The position numbers and the translations under genes were made by a program. DNA of 64,000 nt from Pigmentiphaga humi (GTDB lineage: Bacteria > Pseudomonadota > Gammaproteobacteria > Burkholderiales > Burkholderiaceae_B), in the NCBI RefSeq assembly GCF_900606115.1, contig NZ_UWPJ01000011.1, positions 41,226 to 105,225 of the forward strand, written 5' to 3'. Each line of letters opens with the position of its first letter. Position 1 is the first letter of the stretch. The notes below the pieces were generated by a model. The model worked only from the letters and a program-made list of their open reading frames with translations. It was not told where the DNA came from and did not search any database. Below, in pieces: positions 1 to 9,042 of the stretch.

Positions 1-1101
1 AGGGTCCAGAACGGACCCACCATTTTCAGCACCGATCTGAGCGGTTGCGTCAACGGTTTCAGCAATACGGCCGCGTCCACGCTTTTCCAGCGTGGACAAA
101 GCAGCCGCAATGGCCAGCCGGACAACGCCAACTGCGACTACACCTATATGAATGGCACGTCTTCGTCCGCGCCCACGATGTCGGGCGTGGTGGCGTTGAT
201 GCTCAGCGCCAATCCGGATCTCACCTGGCGCGATGTGCGCGACATCCTGCAGAAATCGTCGCGCAAGGTCGATGCCGATTACTCCGCCAACCTGGTCCCG
301 GGCGGAACCAAGCGATATGGCGCCTTGATGAGCCTGAACACCAACCAGTTGCTCGACCTGCGCGGCAGCGCCGTCGACATCCGCGATGGCTCTTTTGTGG
401 CTCCCGTCGAACTGGGCTGGCAGAAAAACGCCGCGGGCCTGGAGCATTCCAACCGGTACGGCTTCGGCGTGCCCGATGCCGGCCGGGCCGTGGAGCTGGC
501 GCTGGAGTACAAGAAAGACCCGAGCCGCAGCCGGACCGCAGATGTGAAGATCCCCGACTTCACCCCGCTCAGCTACAGGCAGAAGGGCGGTACCGACGTT
601 CCGGATCCGGAGGATCTCGCGGAGTTCGGCTTCGTCGATATCGGCAGTCCTTTCCCTTACCGGCGCGTGACCGAGGACGTGGCTTCGCTCACGGTCGCCG
701 ACGCCGGGACCGTGGATGCGTTTCAGGTGCGCCTGAGCGGAGAGAATGTCTGCCTGGGCTCGCTGGGCATCGCCGTCCGGTCGCCCTCGGGAACCATGTC
801 GCTGCTCAAATTGCCCAATGATGCCTTCCGGGCCGGTTACTACAATCTCCCCTGGGGTTCGGGGCCGTGGAACAAGTTCGACAACTATGGTTTGTCCAGC
901 GCGACTTTCTATGGCGAGCAGGCCCGGGGGGATTGGAAGGTCTTCCTCATTGCGGCCAATCCGGACGAGCAGATCGAAATCTACCGGGTGGTCGACAACA
1001 AGCGTGAATTCATGATGTCCGAGAAGTGCTCTTCCACGTTGGAAGACGGATCGCCGGCGGACTTCAAGTTCATGGTCGAAGCGCGCGTCATCGCGCAATA
1101 A
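1..1101 (+). CDS. S8 (subtilisin-like) secreted serine protease with C-terminal P domain, 5' end outside window
   Basis: The reading frame is open from base 1, so the N-terminus lies outside the window. The visible 366 residues contain the S8 active-site serine motif GTSSSAP (bases 154-174, catalytic Ser codon 160-162). After it comes a C-terminal region of about 150 residues that resembles a proprotein-convertase P/homoB domain (SLTVADAGTVDAFQVRLSG near 690). It ends at TAA 1099-1101. S8 proteases with P domains are usually exported; the Asp and His of the triad would lie upstream and cannot be checked. A small exported protein starts 20 bases downstream, probably in the same transcript. The substrate is unknown. 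Confidence 0.85.
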   Translation, partial: RVQNGPTIFSTDLSGCVNGFSNTAASTLFQRGQSSRNGQPDNANCDYTYMNGTSSSAPTMSGVVALMLSANPDLTWRDVRDILQKSSRKVDADYSANLVPGGTKRYGALMSLNTNQLLDLRGSAVDIRDGSFVAPVELGWQKNAAGLEHSNRYGFGVPDAGRAVELALEYKKDPSRSRTADVKIPDFTPLSYRQKGGTDVPDPEDLAEFGFVDIGSPFPYRRVTEDVASLTVADAGTVDAFQVRLSGENVCLGSLGIAVRSPSGTMSLLKLPNDAFRAGYYNLPWGSGPWNKFDNYGLSSATFYGEQARGDWKVFLIAANPDEQIEIYRVVDNKREFMMSEKCSSTLEDGSPADFKFMVEARVIAQ

Positions 1102-1121
1102 CTTACGGCATCGAGGACGAT

Positions 1122-1580
1122 ATGAAAAAATTGGTGCAAACAGCCTTGGTGGCGCTGGGTCTGTCCGTGGCGATGGCGTGCCAGGCAGCCGAGACGCCCG
1201 AGCCGGGGCAGCGGATGTCGCCGGAGCAGCTCGCACAGTGGGGACAACTGCGCAGCTACACCGCCGGTTCCAGCCGCTTGCGTGTGCTGCCCGTCCCGCC
1301 CGCGGACGGAGAGGGCGTCTTGCTGCTCAGTTCGCAAGACGTGGTCGGGCTCAGCCGCAACGAGGTGCTGGTGGTCGGCGCCTCCGAAGATCAGGTCAGG
1401 GCGGCCGCCTCGGTACCCGCTCCGGTGTCGGTGCAATACATGGCGCCGACCGGCTCGGCGCTGCTGCGCTATGCCGAATTCGGCCAGGCGGTGGCGGCCC
1501 TGAAGGCGCTCAAGACCAATCTGCCCGGAGCGACGGTGCGCCTGCCGGTGCAATGGGAAAAGACGCCCGTGCCGCGTTGA
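1122..1580 (+). CDS. small exported protein of unknown function downstream of the S8 protease
   Basis: This is a 152-residue product. The ATG at 1122 is preceded by GAGGAC and opens a typical Sec signal peptide: MKK, a hydrophobic stretch, then VAMACQAA. The cysteine does not sit in a strict lipobox because Met is at -2, so periplasmic or secreted export fits better than lipidation. The mature part is alanine- and valine-rich with no motif I recognise. The 20-base gap to the protease suggests co-expression. A role as partner or inhibitor of the protease is possible but only inferred from adjacency. Confidence 0.65.
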   Translation: MKKLVQTALVALGLSVAMACQAAETPEPGQRMSPEQLAQWGQLRSYTAGSSRLRVLPVPPADGEGVLLLSSQDVVGLSRNEVLVVGASEDQVRAAASVPAPVSVQYMAPTGSALLRYAEFGQAVAALKALKTNLPGATVRLPVQWEKTPVPR

Positions 1581-1959
1581 CGGCGCGACCGATGCCGGCG
1601 GCCGCAGAGGGCGCGTTCCGCGCGAATGCGCCATGTGGTTCTTGTCGGCAATGTTGCGCCCAGGCTGCCCGTCGGTTCTTCCGGCATGAAAGGTGTTGCC
1701 ATTTGACGGGAACCGGGCTAATATCAAAGGCTTACCTTTGCAGTTGCTGGATGCGTCCTCGAGTTTTGTGGGCTGATCCATGCGGCTGCCGAGGTGGAAA
1801 CTGGCCTTGCGTTGTGGGGTTTCCCGCGGCGTTCGCTTCAGAATTTCAACCCAGGGCGAGCAAGCAGTTGCCTGCCTGACGGGACCAAAACTGATCGGAT
1901 GGCCTGGCGCTGCTTGAATGGCGCCGGGTATTTCGGGTTAAGTTGGAACAGGGTAAATC
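1581..1959. other. 379-base intergenic region upstream of the spc ribosomal operon
   Basis: No convincing gene is seen. The region holds the candidate promoter at 1696-1724 and about 230 bases of presumed 5' leader for rplN. The S10-operon genes that usually precede rplN (rplP, rpmC, rpsQ) are absent here. Confidence 0.6.
1696..1724 (+). promoter_or_regulatory. candidate sigma-70 promoter of the spc operon
   Basis: TTGCCA (1696-1701) and TAATAT (1719-1724) are separated by 17 bases. They match the consensus at 5/6 and 4/6 positions. Because the spc genes are not preceded by the S10 operon here, they need a promoter, and this is the best match in the gap. Confidence 0.5.
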
Positions 1960-2328
1960 ATGATTCAAATGCAGACCACGTTGGACGTGGCCGACAACAC
2001 CGGTGCGCGCTCGGTTATGTGCATCAAGGTGCTCGGCGGCTCCAAGCGCCGCTATGCCGGCATCGGCGACGTCATCAAAGTGAGCGTCAAGGATGCGGCC
2101 CCCCGCGGTCGCGTAAAAAAGGGCGAAATCTACAACGCCGTGGTGGTTCGTACCGCCAAGGGCGTCCGTCGCAAGGACGGTTCGCTGATCCGTTTCGGTG
2201 GCAATGCCGCCGTGTTGCTCAACGCCAAGCTCGAGCCCATCGGCACTCGTATCTTCGGACCCGTTACGCGCGAACTGCGTACCGAGCGTTTCATGAAGAT
2301 CGTGTCGCTGGCGCCCGAAGTGCTGTAA
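1960..2328 (+). CDS. rplN: 50S ribosomal protein L14 (uL14)
   Basis: The 122-residue product has the usual L14 length and sequence, starting [16 protein letters not shown] and containing the basic segment [10 protein letters not shown]14 binds 23S rRNA near the L19 site and takes part in an intersubunit bridge. It is the first gene of the spc operon, 10 bases before rplX. The ATG at 1960 gives the family's standard N-terminus. Confidence 0.98.
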   Translation: MIQMQTTLDVADNTGARSVMCIKVLGGSKRRYAGIGDVIKVSVKDAAPRGRVKKGEIYNAVVVRTAKGVRRKDGSLIRFGGNAAVLLNAKLEPIGTRIFGPVTRELRTERFMKIVSLAPEVL

Positions 2329-2338
2329 AGGGGCCGCG

Positions 2339-2656
2339 ATGAACAAGATCCGTAAAGGCGACGAAGTCATCGTCCTGACCGGCAAAGACAAGGCCAAGCG
2401 CGGTGTCGTGCTTAGCGTTGGCGAAGACCGTGTCGTGGTCGAGGGCATCAATGTCGTCAAAAAGAACGTGAAGCCGAATCCGATGGCCAACCAGCCTGGC
2501 GGCATCATGGACAAGACCATGCCCATCCACGTCTCGAACGTGGCGATTTTCAACCCCGCCACCGGCAAGGCCGATCGCGTGGGCGTCAAGAAAGTCGAAG
2601 GCAAGAATGTGCGCGTCTTCCGTTCCAATGGCGAAGCCATTGCGACGAAAGCGTAA
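2339..2656 (+). CDS. rplX: 50S ribosomal protein L24 (uL24)
   Basis: The 105-residue product opens with the KOW-type segment [20 protein letters not shown] and also contains [15 protein letters not shown], both characteristic of L24. L24 is an assembly-initiator protein that binds the 5' part of 23S rRNA. The gene lies 10 bases after rplN and 15 before rplE, consistent with a single spc transcript. Confidence 0.98.
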   Translation: MNKIRKGDEVIVLTGKDKAKRGVVLSVGEDRVVVEGINVVKKNVKPNPMANQPGGIMDKTMPIHVSNVAIFNPATGKADRVGVKKVEGKNVRVFRSNGEAIATKA

Positions 2657-2671
2657 GCGGGAGCAAACGAC

Positions 2672-3211
2672 ATGGTCCGTCTTCAAGACTATTACCGCGA
2701 GAAGGTCGTTGCCGACCTGACCAAGCAGTTCTCGTACAAGAGCGCGATGCAAGTGCCGCGCATCACCAAGATCACCCTGAACATGGGTGTCTCGGAAGCT
2801 GTCGCCGACAAGAAAGTCATCGAGCACGCTACCGGCGATCTGACCAAGATTGCTGGCCAGAAGCCCGTCGTGACCAAGTCGCGCAAGGCTATCGCCGGCT
2901 TCAAGATCCGCGAGAACTATCCGATCGGCTGCATGGTGACCCTGCGCGGCGCCCGCATGTACGAATTCCTCGATCGCCTGATCAGCGTCGCGCTGCCGCG
3001 CGTGCGCGATTTCCGTGGCGTGTCCGGCCGTGCTTTCGACGGTCGCGGCAACTACAACATCGGTGTGAAAGAACAGATCATCTTCCCCGAGATCGAGTAC
3101 GACAAGATCGACACGCTGCGTGGGCTGAACATCAGCATCACGACCACGGCAAAGACCGATGAAGAAGCCAAGGCGCTGCTTTCGGCCTTCCGCTTCCCGT
3201 TCCGTAACTAA
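2672..3211 (+). CDS. rplE: 50S ribosomal protein L5 (uL5)
   Basis: The 179-residue product is full length for L5. It has the typical N-terminus ([16 protein letters not shown]) and the conserved [12 protein letters not shown] and [15 protein letters not shown] segments. L5 binds 5S rRNA in the central protuberance and contacts P-site tRNA. A GGGAGC ribosome-binding site sits just upstream of ATG 2672. Confidence 0.98.
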   Translation: MVRLQDYYREKVVADLTKQFSYKSAMQVPRITKITLNMGVSEAVADKKVIEHATGDLTKIAGQKPVVTKSRKAIAGFKIRENYPIGCMVTLRGARMYEFLDRLISVALPRVRDFRGVSGRAFDGRGNYNIGVKEQIIFPEIEYDKIDTLRGLNISITTTAKTDEEAKALLSAFRFPFRN

Positions 3212-3222
3212 GGGGTGAAATA

Positions 3223-3528
3223 GTGGCTAAGCTTTCACTCATCAATCGCGATATCAAGCGTGCCAAGCTGGCGGCCAAGTATGCCGCCAAGCGTGCCGCG
3301 CTCCAGGCTATCGTCGACGATGCGTCCAAGTCGGACGAAGAACGTTACCAGGCTCGCCTGAAAATTCAGCAGCTGCCTCGTAACGCCAACCCCACTCGCC
3401 AGCGCAACCGCTGCGCGGTGACCGGTCGCCCCCGTGGCGTGTTTCGCAAGTTCGGTCTGGCCCGTAACAAGCTGCGCGAGATGGCTATGCGCGGCGAAGT
3501 CCCGGGCATGACCAAGGCCAGCTGGTAG
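3223..3528 (+). CDS. rpsN: 30S ribosomal protein S14 (uS14), long zinc-independent form
   Basis: The 101-residue product begins at a GTG (3223) preceded by AAGGGGTGAAATA. It has the S14 C-terminal signature [21 protein letters not shown]. The length and the lack of a CxxC zinc pair mark the long, zinc-free (C-minus) form. S14 sits in the 30S head. It is spaced 11 bases from each spc neighbour. Confidence 0.97.
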   Translation: MAKLSLINRDIKRAKLAAKYAAKRAALQAIVDDASKSDEERYQARLKIQQLPRNANPTRQRNRCAVTGRPRGVFRKFGLARNKLREMAMRGEVPGMTKASW

Positions 3529-3539
3529 GAGAGTCATTC

Positions 3540-3935
3540 ATGAGCATGAGCGATCCGATCGCCGATATGCTGACGCGCATTCGCAATGCGCAGCGCGTAG
3601 ACAAGGCGTCCGTATCCATGCCCTCCTCGAAGCTGAAGGTGGCGATTGCCACCGTGCTGAAGGACGAGGGCTACATCGACGGTTTCGAGGTCAAGGCCAA
3701 TGATGGCAAACCCGTACTCGAAATCAGCCTGAAGTATTACGCCGGCCGTCCGGTCATCGAGCGCATCGAACGCGTCTCGAAGCCCGGTCTGCGTATCTAC
3801 AAGGGCCGTCATTCCATTCCCCAGGTCATGAACGGCCTGGGCGTGACCATCGTGTCCACCTCCCGTGGCGTGATGACCGATCGCAAAGCACGCGCCAATG
3901 GCGTGGGCGGCGAGGTCCTCTGCTACGTGGCGTAA
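3540..3935 (+). CDS. rpsH: 30S ribosomal protein S8 (uS8)
   Basis: The 131-residue product has the S8 N-terminus ([15 protein letters not shown], after an extra Met-Ser) and the C-terminal [20 protein letters not shown] signature. S8 binds central-domain 16S rRNA; in E. coli it also represses spc-operon translation. There are two in-frame ATGs (3540 and 3546). The first lies 6 bases after AGGAGAG and is chosen, although the second cannot be excluded. Confidence 0.97.
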   Translation: MSMSDPIADMLTRIRNAQRVDKASVSMPSSKLKVAIATVLKDEGYIDGFEVKANDGKPVLEISLKYYAGRPVIERIERVSKPGLRIYKGRHSIPQVMNGLGVTIVSTSRGVMTDRKARANGVGGEVLCYVA

Positions 3936-3944
3936 GGAGTCGAC

Positions 3945-4478
3945 ATGTCGCGTATTGCTAAGTATCCCGTCGAGTTGCCCAAGGGCGTCGAGGCCACCAT
4001 CGCTGCCGATCAGATCACCGTCAAGGGCCCGCTGGGCACTCTGGCGCAGGCCTTGACCGGCCAGGTCACGATCGGCCAGGACGATGGCAAGCTGACCTTC
4101 GTCGCTGCCAACGACAGCCGCGAAGCCAAGGCCATGTCCGGCACCCTGCGTGCCCTGGTCAACAACATGGTGACCGGCGTCAGCAAGGGCTTCGAGCGCA
4201 AGCTCACCCTGGTCGGCGTGGGCTACCGTGCCCAGGCCCAAGGCGACTCGGTCAAGCTGCAACTGGGTTTTTCGCACGATGTCGTGCACCAGATGCCCGC
4301 CGGCGTGAAAGTCGAATGCCCCACCCAGACCGAAGTGGTTCTGAAGGGTGCCGACAAGCAACGTGTTGGTCAGGTGGCCGCTGAAATCCGCGCCTATCGC
4401 CCCCCCGAGCCCTACAAGGGCAAGGGCGTGCGCTATGCGGACGAGCGCGTGGTCATCAAAGAGACCAAGAAGAAATAA
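3945..4478 (+). CDS. rplF: 50S ribosomal protein L6 (uL6)
   Basis: The 177-residue product shows the two tandem L6-type domains and ends with the diagnostic [16 protein letters not shown] segment. L6 contacts the sarcin-ricin loop region and the base of the L7/L12 stalk. The start lies 9 bases after rpsH and is preceded by AAGGAGTCGAC. Confidence 0.98.
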   Translation: MSRIAKYPVELPKGVEATIAADQITVKGPLGTLAQALTGQVTIGQDDGKLTFVAANDSREAKAMSGTLRALVNNMVTGVSKGFERKLTLVGVGYRAQAQGDSVKLQLGFSHDVVHQMPAGVKVECPTQTEVVLKGADKQRVGQVAAEIRAYRPPEPYKGKGVRYADERVVIKETKKK

Positions 4479-4496
4479 GGCGGGTAAGGACGAATC

Positions 4497-4853
4497 ATGG
4501 ACAAGAAGCAATCTCGTTTGCGTCGTGCGGTACCTACCCGCCGAAAGATCGCCGAGTTGCGCGTGCATCGCCTGTCGGTGTTCCGCTCGAACCTCCACAT
4601 CTACGCAAACATCATTTCGCCGGAAGGCGACAAGGTGCTGGTCAGCGCCTCGACCGTCGAAGCCGAAGTGCGCCAGCAATTGGCGGGCAAGGGCGGCAAC
4701 GTGGATGCTGCAACCCTGGTGGGCAAGCGCGTGGCCGAGAAGGCCAAGGCCGCCGGTATCGAAACCGTTGCGTTCGATCGCAGCGGTTTCCGCTACCACG
4801 GCCGCGTCAAGGCCCTGGCCGATGCCGCGCGTGAAGCCGGCCTGAAGTTTTAA
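4497..4853 (+). CDS. rplR: 50S ribosomal protein L18 (uL18)
   Basis: The 118-residue product matches L18 in length. It has a basic N-terminus ([17 protein letters not shown]) and the conserved [10 protein letters not shown] and [20 protein letters not shown] segments. L18 carries 5S rRNA into the 50S subunit with L5. Spc order is kept, with rpsE 11 bases on. Confidence 0.97.
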   Translation: MDKKQSRLRRAVPTRRKIAELRVHRLSVFRSNLHIYANIISPEGDKVLVSASTVEAEVRQQLAGKGGNVDAATLVGKRVAEKAKAAGIETVAFDRSGFRYHGRVKALADAAREAGLKF

Positions 4854-4864
4854 GCGAGGATTAC

Positions 4865-5386
4865 ATGGCCAAGATGCAAGGTAAGAATGCCGCGGCTGAG
4901 GAGCGCGATGACGGTCTTCGCGAGAAGATGATCGCCGTCAACCGCGTCACGAAGGTCGTGAAGGGCGGTCGTATCCTCGGTTTCGCAGCGCTGACGGTGG
5001 TCGGCGACGGCGACGGTCGTGTCGGCATGGGCAAGGGCAAGGCCCGGGAAGTCCCGGTCGCCGTCCAGAAAGCCATGGAAGAAGCCCGCCGCAAGATGGT
5101 CAAGGTGCCGCTCAAGAACGGCACCCTGTACCACAACGTGGTCGGCAAGCATGGCGCCTCCACCGTTCTGATCTCGCCTGCCGTCGAAGGTACCGGCGTG
5201 ATCGCCGGCGGCCCGATGCGTGCGATTTTCGACGTGCTCGGCGTTCGTAACGTGGTGGCCAAGAGCCTCGGCTCGACCAACCCGTACAACCTCGTGCGCG
5301 CTACGCTCAACGGTCTGAGCGCAAGCTCGACTCCGGCCGACGTCGCCGCCAAGCGCGGCAAGTCGGTCGAAGAGATCCTGGGGTAA
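4865..5386 (+). CDS. rpsE: 30S ribosomal protein S5 (uS5)
   Basis: The 173-residue product has the double-stranded RNA-binding N-terminal domain of S5 ([22 protein letters not shown]) and a C-terminal GNVVAK-like region ending [19 protein letters not shown]5 takes part in decoding fidelity and mRNA unwinding at the entry tunnel. The stop is 3 bases before the rpmD ATG, indicating translational coupling. Confidence 0.98.
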   Translation: MAKMQGKNAAAEERDDGLREKMIAVNRVTKVVKGGRILGFAALTVVGDGDGRVGMGKGKAREVPVAVQKAMEEARRKMVKVPLKNGTLYHNVVGKHGASTVLISPAVEGTGVIAGGPMRAIFDVLGVRNVVAKSLGSTNPYNLVRATLNGLSASSTPADVAAKRGKSVEEILG

Positions 5387-5389
5387 GCC

Positions 5390-5575
5390 ATGACGAAGAA
5401 GAACGTCAAAGTGACGCTCGTGCGTTCCCCCATCGGGACGCCCGAATCGCATCGCGCCACCGTGCGCGGCCTGGGCCTGCGCGGGCTGAACAGCTCGCGC
5501 GTCCTGGTCGATACGCCGGAAGTGCGCGGGATGATCCGCAAGGTGTCGTATCTGATCACCGTGTCGGAAGTATGA
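5390..5575 (+). CDS. rpmD: 50S ribosomal protein L30 (uL30)
   Basis: The 61-residue product has the typical L30 pattern [20 protein letters not shown], then [10 protein letters not shown]. The spacing to rpsE is 3 bases. Unlike the other spc joints, the downstream gap to rplO is 120 bases and contains a copy of the multi-hairpin intergenic repeat. Confidence 0.97.
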   Translation: MTKKNVKVTLVRSPIGTPESHRATVRGLGLRGLNSSRVLVDTPEVRGMIRKVSYLITVSEV

Positions 5576-5577
5576 TT

Positions 5578-5654
5578 CCCCCCCTACGCGCTGCGCGCGC
5601 CCCCCAGGGGGCGATGCAAGCGGACCGGCAAAGCCGGCTCCGCCGCATCCTGGA
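5578..5654 (+). repeat. intergenic multi-hairpin repeat, copy A (rpmD-rplO)
   Basis: The element has three parts: a C-run followed by TACGCGCTGCGCGCG; a GCCCCCC/AGGGGGC hairpin; and a CCGGC-AAA-GCCGG hairpin flanked by GGA and TCC. The same architecture recurs at 8681, 9714 (inverted), 11464, 46760 and 53313. This copy lies inside the spc operon, so transcription must read through it. Confidence 0.8.
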
Positions 5655-5695
5655 CGGCAAGCGCGCTGTGTTGTTGTGGCACTGGAGTATTTGAC

Positions 5696-6127
5696 ATGCA
5701 ATTGAATTCGCTCAAGCCTGCCGAAGGCGCCAAGCACGCCAAGCGCCGCGTCGGCCGCGGTATCGGCTCCGGCCTCGGCAAGACCGCCGGCCGCGGTCAC
5801 AAGGGCCAGAAGTCGCGTTCGGGCGGCTTCCACAAGGTCGGCTTCGAAGGCGGCCAGATGCCGCTGCAGCGCCGTCTGCCCAAGCGTGGCTTCAAGTCGC
5901 TGGGCCAGCATCTGTACGCGCAGGTCCGTCTGTCCGAACTGCAAGCCCTGCCCGTCGAGGAAGTCGACGTGCAGGCGCTCAAGCAGGCCGGTCTGGTCGG
6001 CCAGCAGGTCCGTTACGTCAAGGTCATCAAGACCGGCGAGCTCTCCCGCAAGGTGGTGCTCAAGGGCATGACGGCGACGGCGGGTGCCAAGGCGGCGATC
6101 GAAGCTGCTGGCGGCTCCCTGGTCTGA
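5696..6127 (+). CDS. rplO: 50S ribosomal protein L15 (uL15)
   Basis: The 143-residue product has the glycine- and arginine-rich L15 N-terminus ([20 protein letters not shown]) and the [13 protein letters not shown] segment. L15 is a late-assembly protein of the 50S subunit. The ATG at 5696 follows a 120-base gap that holds repeat copy A. secY starts 17 bases downstream. Confidence 0.98.
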   Translation: MQLNSLKPAEGAKHAKRRVGRGIGSGLGKTAGRGHKGQKSRSGGFHKVGFEGGQMPLQRRLPKRGFKSLGQHLYAQVRLSELQALPVEEVDVQALKQAGLVGQQVRYVKVIKTGELSRKVVLKGMTATAGAKAAIEAAGGSLV

Positions 6128-6144
6128 TAACCGAGGACTGAGCT

Positions 6145-7467
6145 TTGGCTAATGCGAACGCACTGGGCAAGACCGGCAAGTACGGCGACCTGAAGCGCCG
6201 GCTGGTTTTCCTGCTGCTCGCCCTGGTGGTGTACCGGATCGGTACGCACATCCCCGTGCCCGGAATCGATCCGACCCAACTGTCCGCCCTGTTCCAACAG
6301 AACCAGGGCGGCATTCTGGGCCTGTTCAACATGTTCTCGGGCGGTGCGCTTTCGCGTTTCTCGATCTTTGCACTGGGGATCATGCCGTATATCTCGGCAT
6401 CGATCATCATGCAGCTGATGACGGTCATCGTGCCGTCGTTGGAAGCGATCAAGAAGGAAGGCGAGGCCGGGCGGCGCAAAATTACGCAGTACACGCGCTA
6501 TGGCACGCTGGCGCTTGCGATGGTTCAGGCGGTCGGTATTTCCGTCGCGCTCGAATCGCAGCAAGGGTTGGTCATCGATCCGGGCCTGATGTTCCGGGCG
6601 ACGACGATGATCTCGCTGGTGACGGGAACGATGTTCCTGATGTGGCTGGGTGAGCAGATCACCGAGCGCGGCCTGGGCAACGGTATTTCGATCCTGATCT
6701 TCTCGGGTATCGCGGCGGGCTTGCCCCACGCGCTGGCCGGGTTGTTCGAGCTGGTCAATACCGGGGCGATGGCTGTGCTGACGGCGTTGTTCATCGTGGT
6801 GCTGGTGGTGCTGGTGACGGCTTTCGTGGTGTTCGTGGAACGCGGGCAGCGCAAGATCGTCGTCAACTACGCCAAGCGCCAGGTAGGAAACCGGGTGTAC
6901 GGTGGGCAAAGCTCTCATTTGCCGCTGAAGCTGAATATGTCCGGGGTGATTCCGCCGATCTTCGCGTCGTCGATCATCCTGTTCCCGGCTACGGTGGCAA
7001 GCTGGTTCTCCAGCGGCGAAGGCATGCGCTGGCTGAAAGACCTGGCCGCCGCGCTGTCGCCCGGACAACCGCTCTACATCACGTTGTATGCCGTCGCCAT
7101 CGTGTTCTTCTGCTTCTTCTACACGGCGCTCGTGTTCAATAGCCGCGAGACCGCCGACAACCTGAAGAAGAGCGGCGCGTTCGTTCCGGGCATTCGTCCG
7201 GGCGAGCAGACCGCGCGGTACATCGACAAGATCCTGATGCGCCTGACGTTTACCGGCGCCATCTACATCACGTTGGTGTGCCTGCTGCCGGAGTTCTTGG
7301 TGTTGCGCTGGAATGTTCCGTTTTACTTCGGTGGTACGTCTTTGCTGATTATCGTTGTGGTGACCATGGATTTCATGGCCCAGGTGCAGGCTTACGTCAT
7401 GTCGCATCAATACGATTCACTGCTCAAGAAGGCGAACTTCAAGGGTGGGAATCTGCCGATGCGGTAA
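6145..7467 (+). CDS. secY: protein translocase subunit SecY
   Basis: This 440-residue membrane protein is the channel-forming subunit of SecYEG. Recognisable segments are [15 protein letters not shown] (after TM1), [20 protein letters not shown] (plug/TM2) and [16 protein letters not shown] (cytoplasmic loop before the last helices). About ten hydrophobic segments are visible. The start is a TTG at 6145, preceded by GAGGACTGAGC; no in-frame ATG lies nearby. Sitting between rplO and infA is the standard placement in this class. Confidence 0.97.
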   Translation: MANANALGKTGKYGDLKRRLVFLLLALVVYRIGTHIPVPGIDPTQLSALFQQNQGGILGLFNMFSGGALSRFSIFALGIMPYISASIIMQLMTVIVPSLEAIKKEGEAGRRKITQYTRYGTLALAMVQAVGISVALESQQGLVIDPGLMFRATTMISLVTGTMFLMWLGEQITERGLGNGISILIFSGIAAGLPHALAGLFELVNTGAMAVLTALFIVVLVVLVTAFVVFVERGQRKIVVNYAKRQVGNRVYGGQSSHLPLKLNMSGVIPPIFASSIILFPATVASWFSSGEGMRWLKDLAAALSPGQPLYITLYAVAIVFFCFFYTALVFNSRETADNLKKSGAFVPGIRPGEQTARYIDKILMRLTFTGAIYITLVCLLPEFLVLRWNVPFYFGGTSLLIIVVVTMDFMAQVQAYVMSHQYDSLLKKANFKGGNLPMR

Positions 7468-7476
7468 CGAGAATGT

Positions 7477-7695
7477 ATGTCCAAAGACGACGTTATCCAG
7501 ATGCAGGGAGAGGTGCTGGAAAACCTCCCCAACGCAACATTTCGTGTCAAGCTCGAGAATGGCCATGTCGTGTTGGGACATATCTCGGGAAAAATGCGGA
7601 TGAACTATATCCGCATCCTGCCGGGAGATCGTGTGACGGTCGAGTTGACGCCATACGATCTGTCACGCGCAAGAATCGTGTTCCGCTCGAAGTAA
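7477..7695 (+). CDS. infA: translation initiation factor IF-1
   Basis: The 72-residue product is an S1/OB-fold protein matching IF-1 ([20 protein letters not shown], then [18 protein letters not shown]). IF-1 occupies the 30S A site during initiation. Placement between secY and rpmJ is common in betaproteobacteria but not in E. coli. It lies 9 bases after secY. Confidence 0.97.
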   Translation: MSKDDVIQMQGEVLENLPNATFRVKLENGHVVLGHISGKMRMNYIRILPGDRVTVELTPYDLSRARIVFRSK

Positions 7696-7732
7696 GCCCC
7701 AAGGCTTACCGGGTAAGAATTAGGAGTCAATC

Positions 7733-7846
7733 ATGAAAGTAATGGCATCGGTCAAAGCAATTTGCCGGAACTGCAAGGTCATCAAGCGCAAGGGCGTGGT
7801 GCGCATCATCTGCACCGACCCGCGCCACAAGCAACGTCAGGGCTGA
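7733..7846 (+). CDS. rpmJ: 50S ribosomal protein L36 (bL36), zinc-binding form
   Basis: This short gene encodes 37 residues from ATG 7733 (preceded by TTAGGAGTCAATC) to TGA 7844-7846. The sequence shows the zinc ligands Cys-x2-Cys (CRNC), a third Cys and a His (CTDPRH), so it is the zinc-containing (C-plus) paralogue. It separates infA from rpsM in the usual order. Confidence 0.96.
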   Translation: MKVMASVKAICRNCKVIKRKGVVRIICTDPRHKQRQG

Positions 7847-7881
7847 GCCCCGGCTAGCACTCAGGTATTCAAGGAAACGTT

Positions 7882-8247
7882 ATGGCCCGTATCGCTGGCA
7901 TCAACATTCCGCCGCATCAGCACACCGAAATCGGTCTGACGGCGATCTTCGGCATCGGCCGCTCGCGCGCTCGCAAGATCTGCGAAGTGTCCGGCGTGCC
8001 GAACAACAAGAAGGTCAAGGATCTGAACGACGCCGAACTCGAGCGGATCCGCGAGCAGATCAACACCTTCACCGTCGAAGGCGACCTGCGCCGCGAGATC
8101 CAGCTGTCGATCAAGCGTCTGATCGACCTCGGCTCTTACCGTGGTTTCCGCCACAAGCGCGGCCTACCCGTGCGTGGTCAGCGCACCCGCACCAACGCCC
8201 GTACCCGCAAGGGTCCGCGTCGCGCCGCGGCCTCGCTCAAAAAGTAA
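7882..8247 (+). CDS. rpsM: 30S ribosomal protein S13 (uS13)
   Basis: The 121-residue product starts [12 protein letters not shown] and ends with the basic [17 protein letters not shown] tail typical of S13. S13 is in the 30S head and contacts P-site tRNA and the 50S subunit. It is the first gene of the alpha-operon block, 29 bases before rpsK. Confidence 0.98.
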   Translation: MARIAGINIPPHQHTEIGLTAIFGIGRSRARKICEVSGVPNNKKVKDLNDAELERIREQINTFTVEGDLRREIQLSIKRLIDLGSYRGFRHKRGLPVRGQRTRTNARTRKGPRRAAASLKK

Positions 8248-8276
8248 ACGGCTGATACCCAGTCAAGGATCCAGAA

Positions 8277-8678
8277 ATGGCGAAATCCCCGAACAGCGGC
8301 GCCCAGCGCGTTCGCAAGAAGATCAAGAAGAACGTGTCGGACGGCATTGCGCACGTCCACGCGTCCTTCAACAACACCATCATCACGATCACCGATCGCC
8401 AAGGCAATGCGCTGTCGTGGGCGACGTCGGGCGGCGCTGGCTTCAAGGGCTCGCGCAAGTCGACACCGTTCGCTGCCCAGGTCGCTGCCGAATCGGCTGG
8501 CCGCGTGGCGCTGGAATACGGCATCAAGACGCTGGAAGTTCGCATCAAGGGCCCCGGCCCCGGCCGCGAATCGTCGGTGCGCGCCCTGAACGCGCTCGGC
8601 ATCAAGATCTCCAGCATCGCCGACATCACGCCGGTGCCGCACAACGGCTGCCGTCCGCCGAAGCGCAGAAGGATCTAG
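8277..8678 (+). CDS. rpsK: 30S ribosomal protein S11 (uS11)
   Basis: The 133-residue product has the S11 segments [19 protein letters not shown] and [18 protein letters not shown]11 forms part of the 30S platform near the E site. It ends at TAG 8676-8678 and is followed by an unusually long 364-base gap before rpsD. Confidence 0.98.
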   Translation: MAKSPNSGAQRVRKKIKKNVSDGIAHVHASFNNTIITITDRQGNALSWATSGGAGFKGSRKSTPFAAQVAAESAGRVALEYGIKTLEVRIKGPGPGRESSVRALNALGIKISSIADITPVPHNGCRPPKRRRI

Positions 8679-8680
8679 GT

Positions 8681-8760
8681 CCCCCCCCTACGCGCTTCGC
8701 GCGCCCCCCCAGGGGGGCGGCACTGGTGGGCCGGCGGAGCCGGATCCACTGTGCCCTGGG
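8681..8760 (+). repeat. intergenic multi-hairpin repeat, copy B (rpsK-rpsD)
   Basis: It begins 2 bases after the rpsK stop and has the same three-part structure as copy A: C-run with TACGCGCTTCGCGCG, a GCCCCCCC/AGGGGGGC hairpin, and CCGGC-GGA-GCCGG followed by ATCC and a terminal GCCCTGGG. Confidence 0.8.
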
Positions 8761-8862
8761 TCTTTTGGCTCGTTGCCCTTTGGGCAACGTTGCCGGGGTT
8801 GCTGGGGTTGGGTTTCGGCTCGATTCCGGGTGGGATGCGAAAGCGCGGTAGAATGGCGGGCT

Positions 8863-8886
8863 TTGCCGCGTTTTGCGGCAATTTTT
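8863..8886 (+). terminator. rho-independent-like terminator between rpsK and rpsD
   Basis: A perfect 7-bp stem TTGCCGC (8863-8869) / GCGGCAA (8875-8881) with a 5-base loop is followed by five T residues (8882-8886). It may terminate or attenuate transcription ahead of rpsD. Confidence 0.55.
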
Positions 8887-9042
8887 GCAGTCTGGTTTTT
8901 ATTGTTTCTGGGGGCGCAGCCGGCAGGGCTGGGTGCGCCGAGTAAGACCACCGTTTGCCGCGTTCTGGTTCATCGAACGTAAATGACCAAGGCAAACTCC
9001 TCGCCATGCGTGTGCATGGCCTGACAGAGAAAAGGATACATC

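Larger units (their letters stand above)
8679..9042. other. 364-base gap inside the alpha operon (rpsK-rpsD)
   Basis: This gap contains intergenic repeat copy B (8681-8760) and a rho-independent-type hairpin with a T run (8863-8886). No protein-coding signal is convincing. The length and the terminator-like structure suggest rpsD-rpoA may have their own promoter or be attenuated, but I do not recognise a clear promoter. Confidence 0.6.

Noticed and set aside
1703..1724. Promoter pairing TTGACG (1703-1708) with TAATAT (1719-1724)
   Set aside because: The spacer would be only 10 bases; the TTGCCA at 1696-1701 gives the correct 17.
8849..8854. TAGAAT as the -10 of an rpsD promoter
   Set aside because: No -35-like hexamer lies 16-18 bases upstream, and the site precedes the terminator-like hairpin at 8863.
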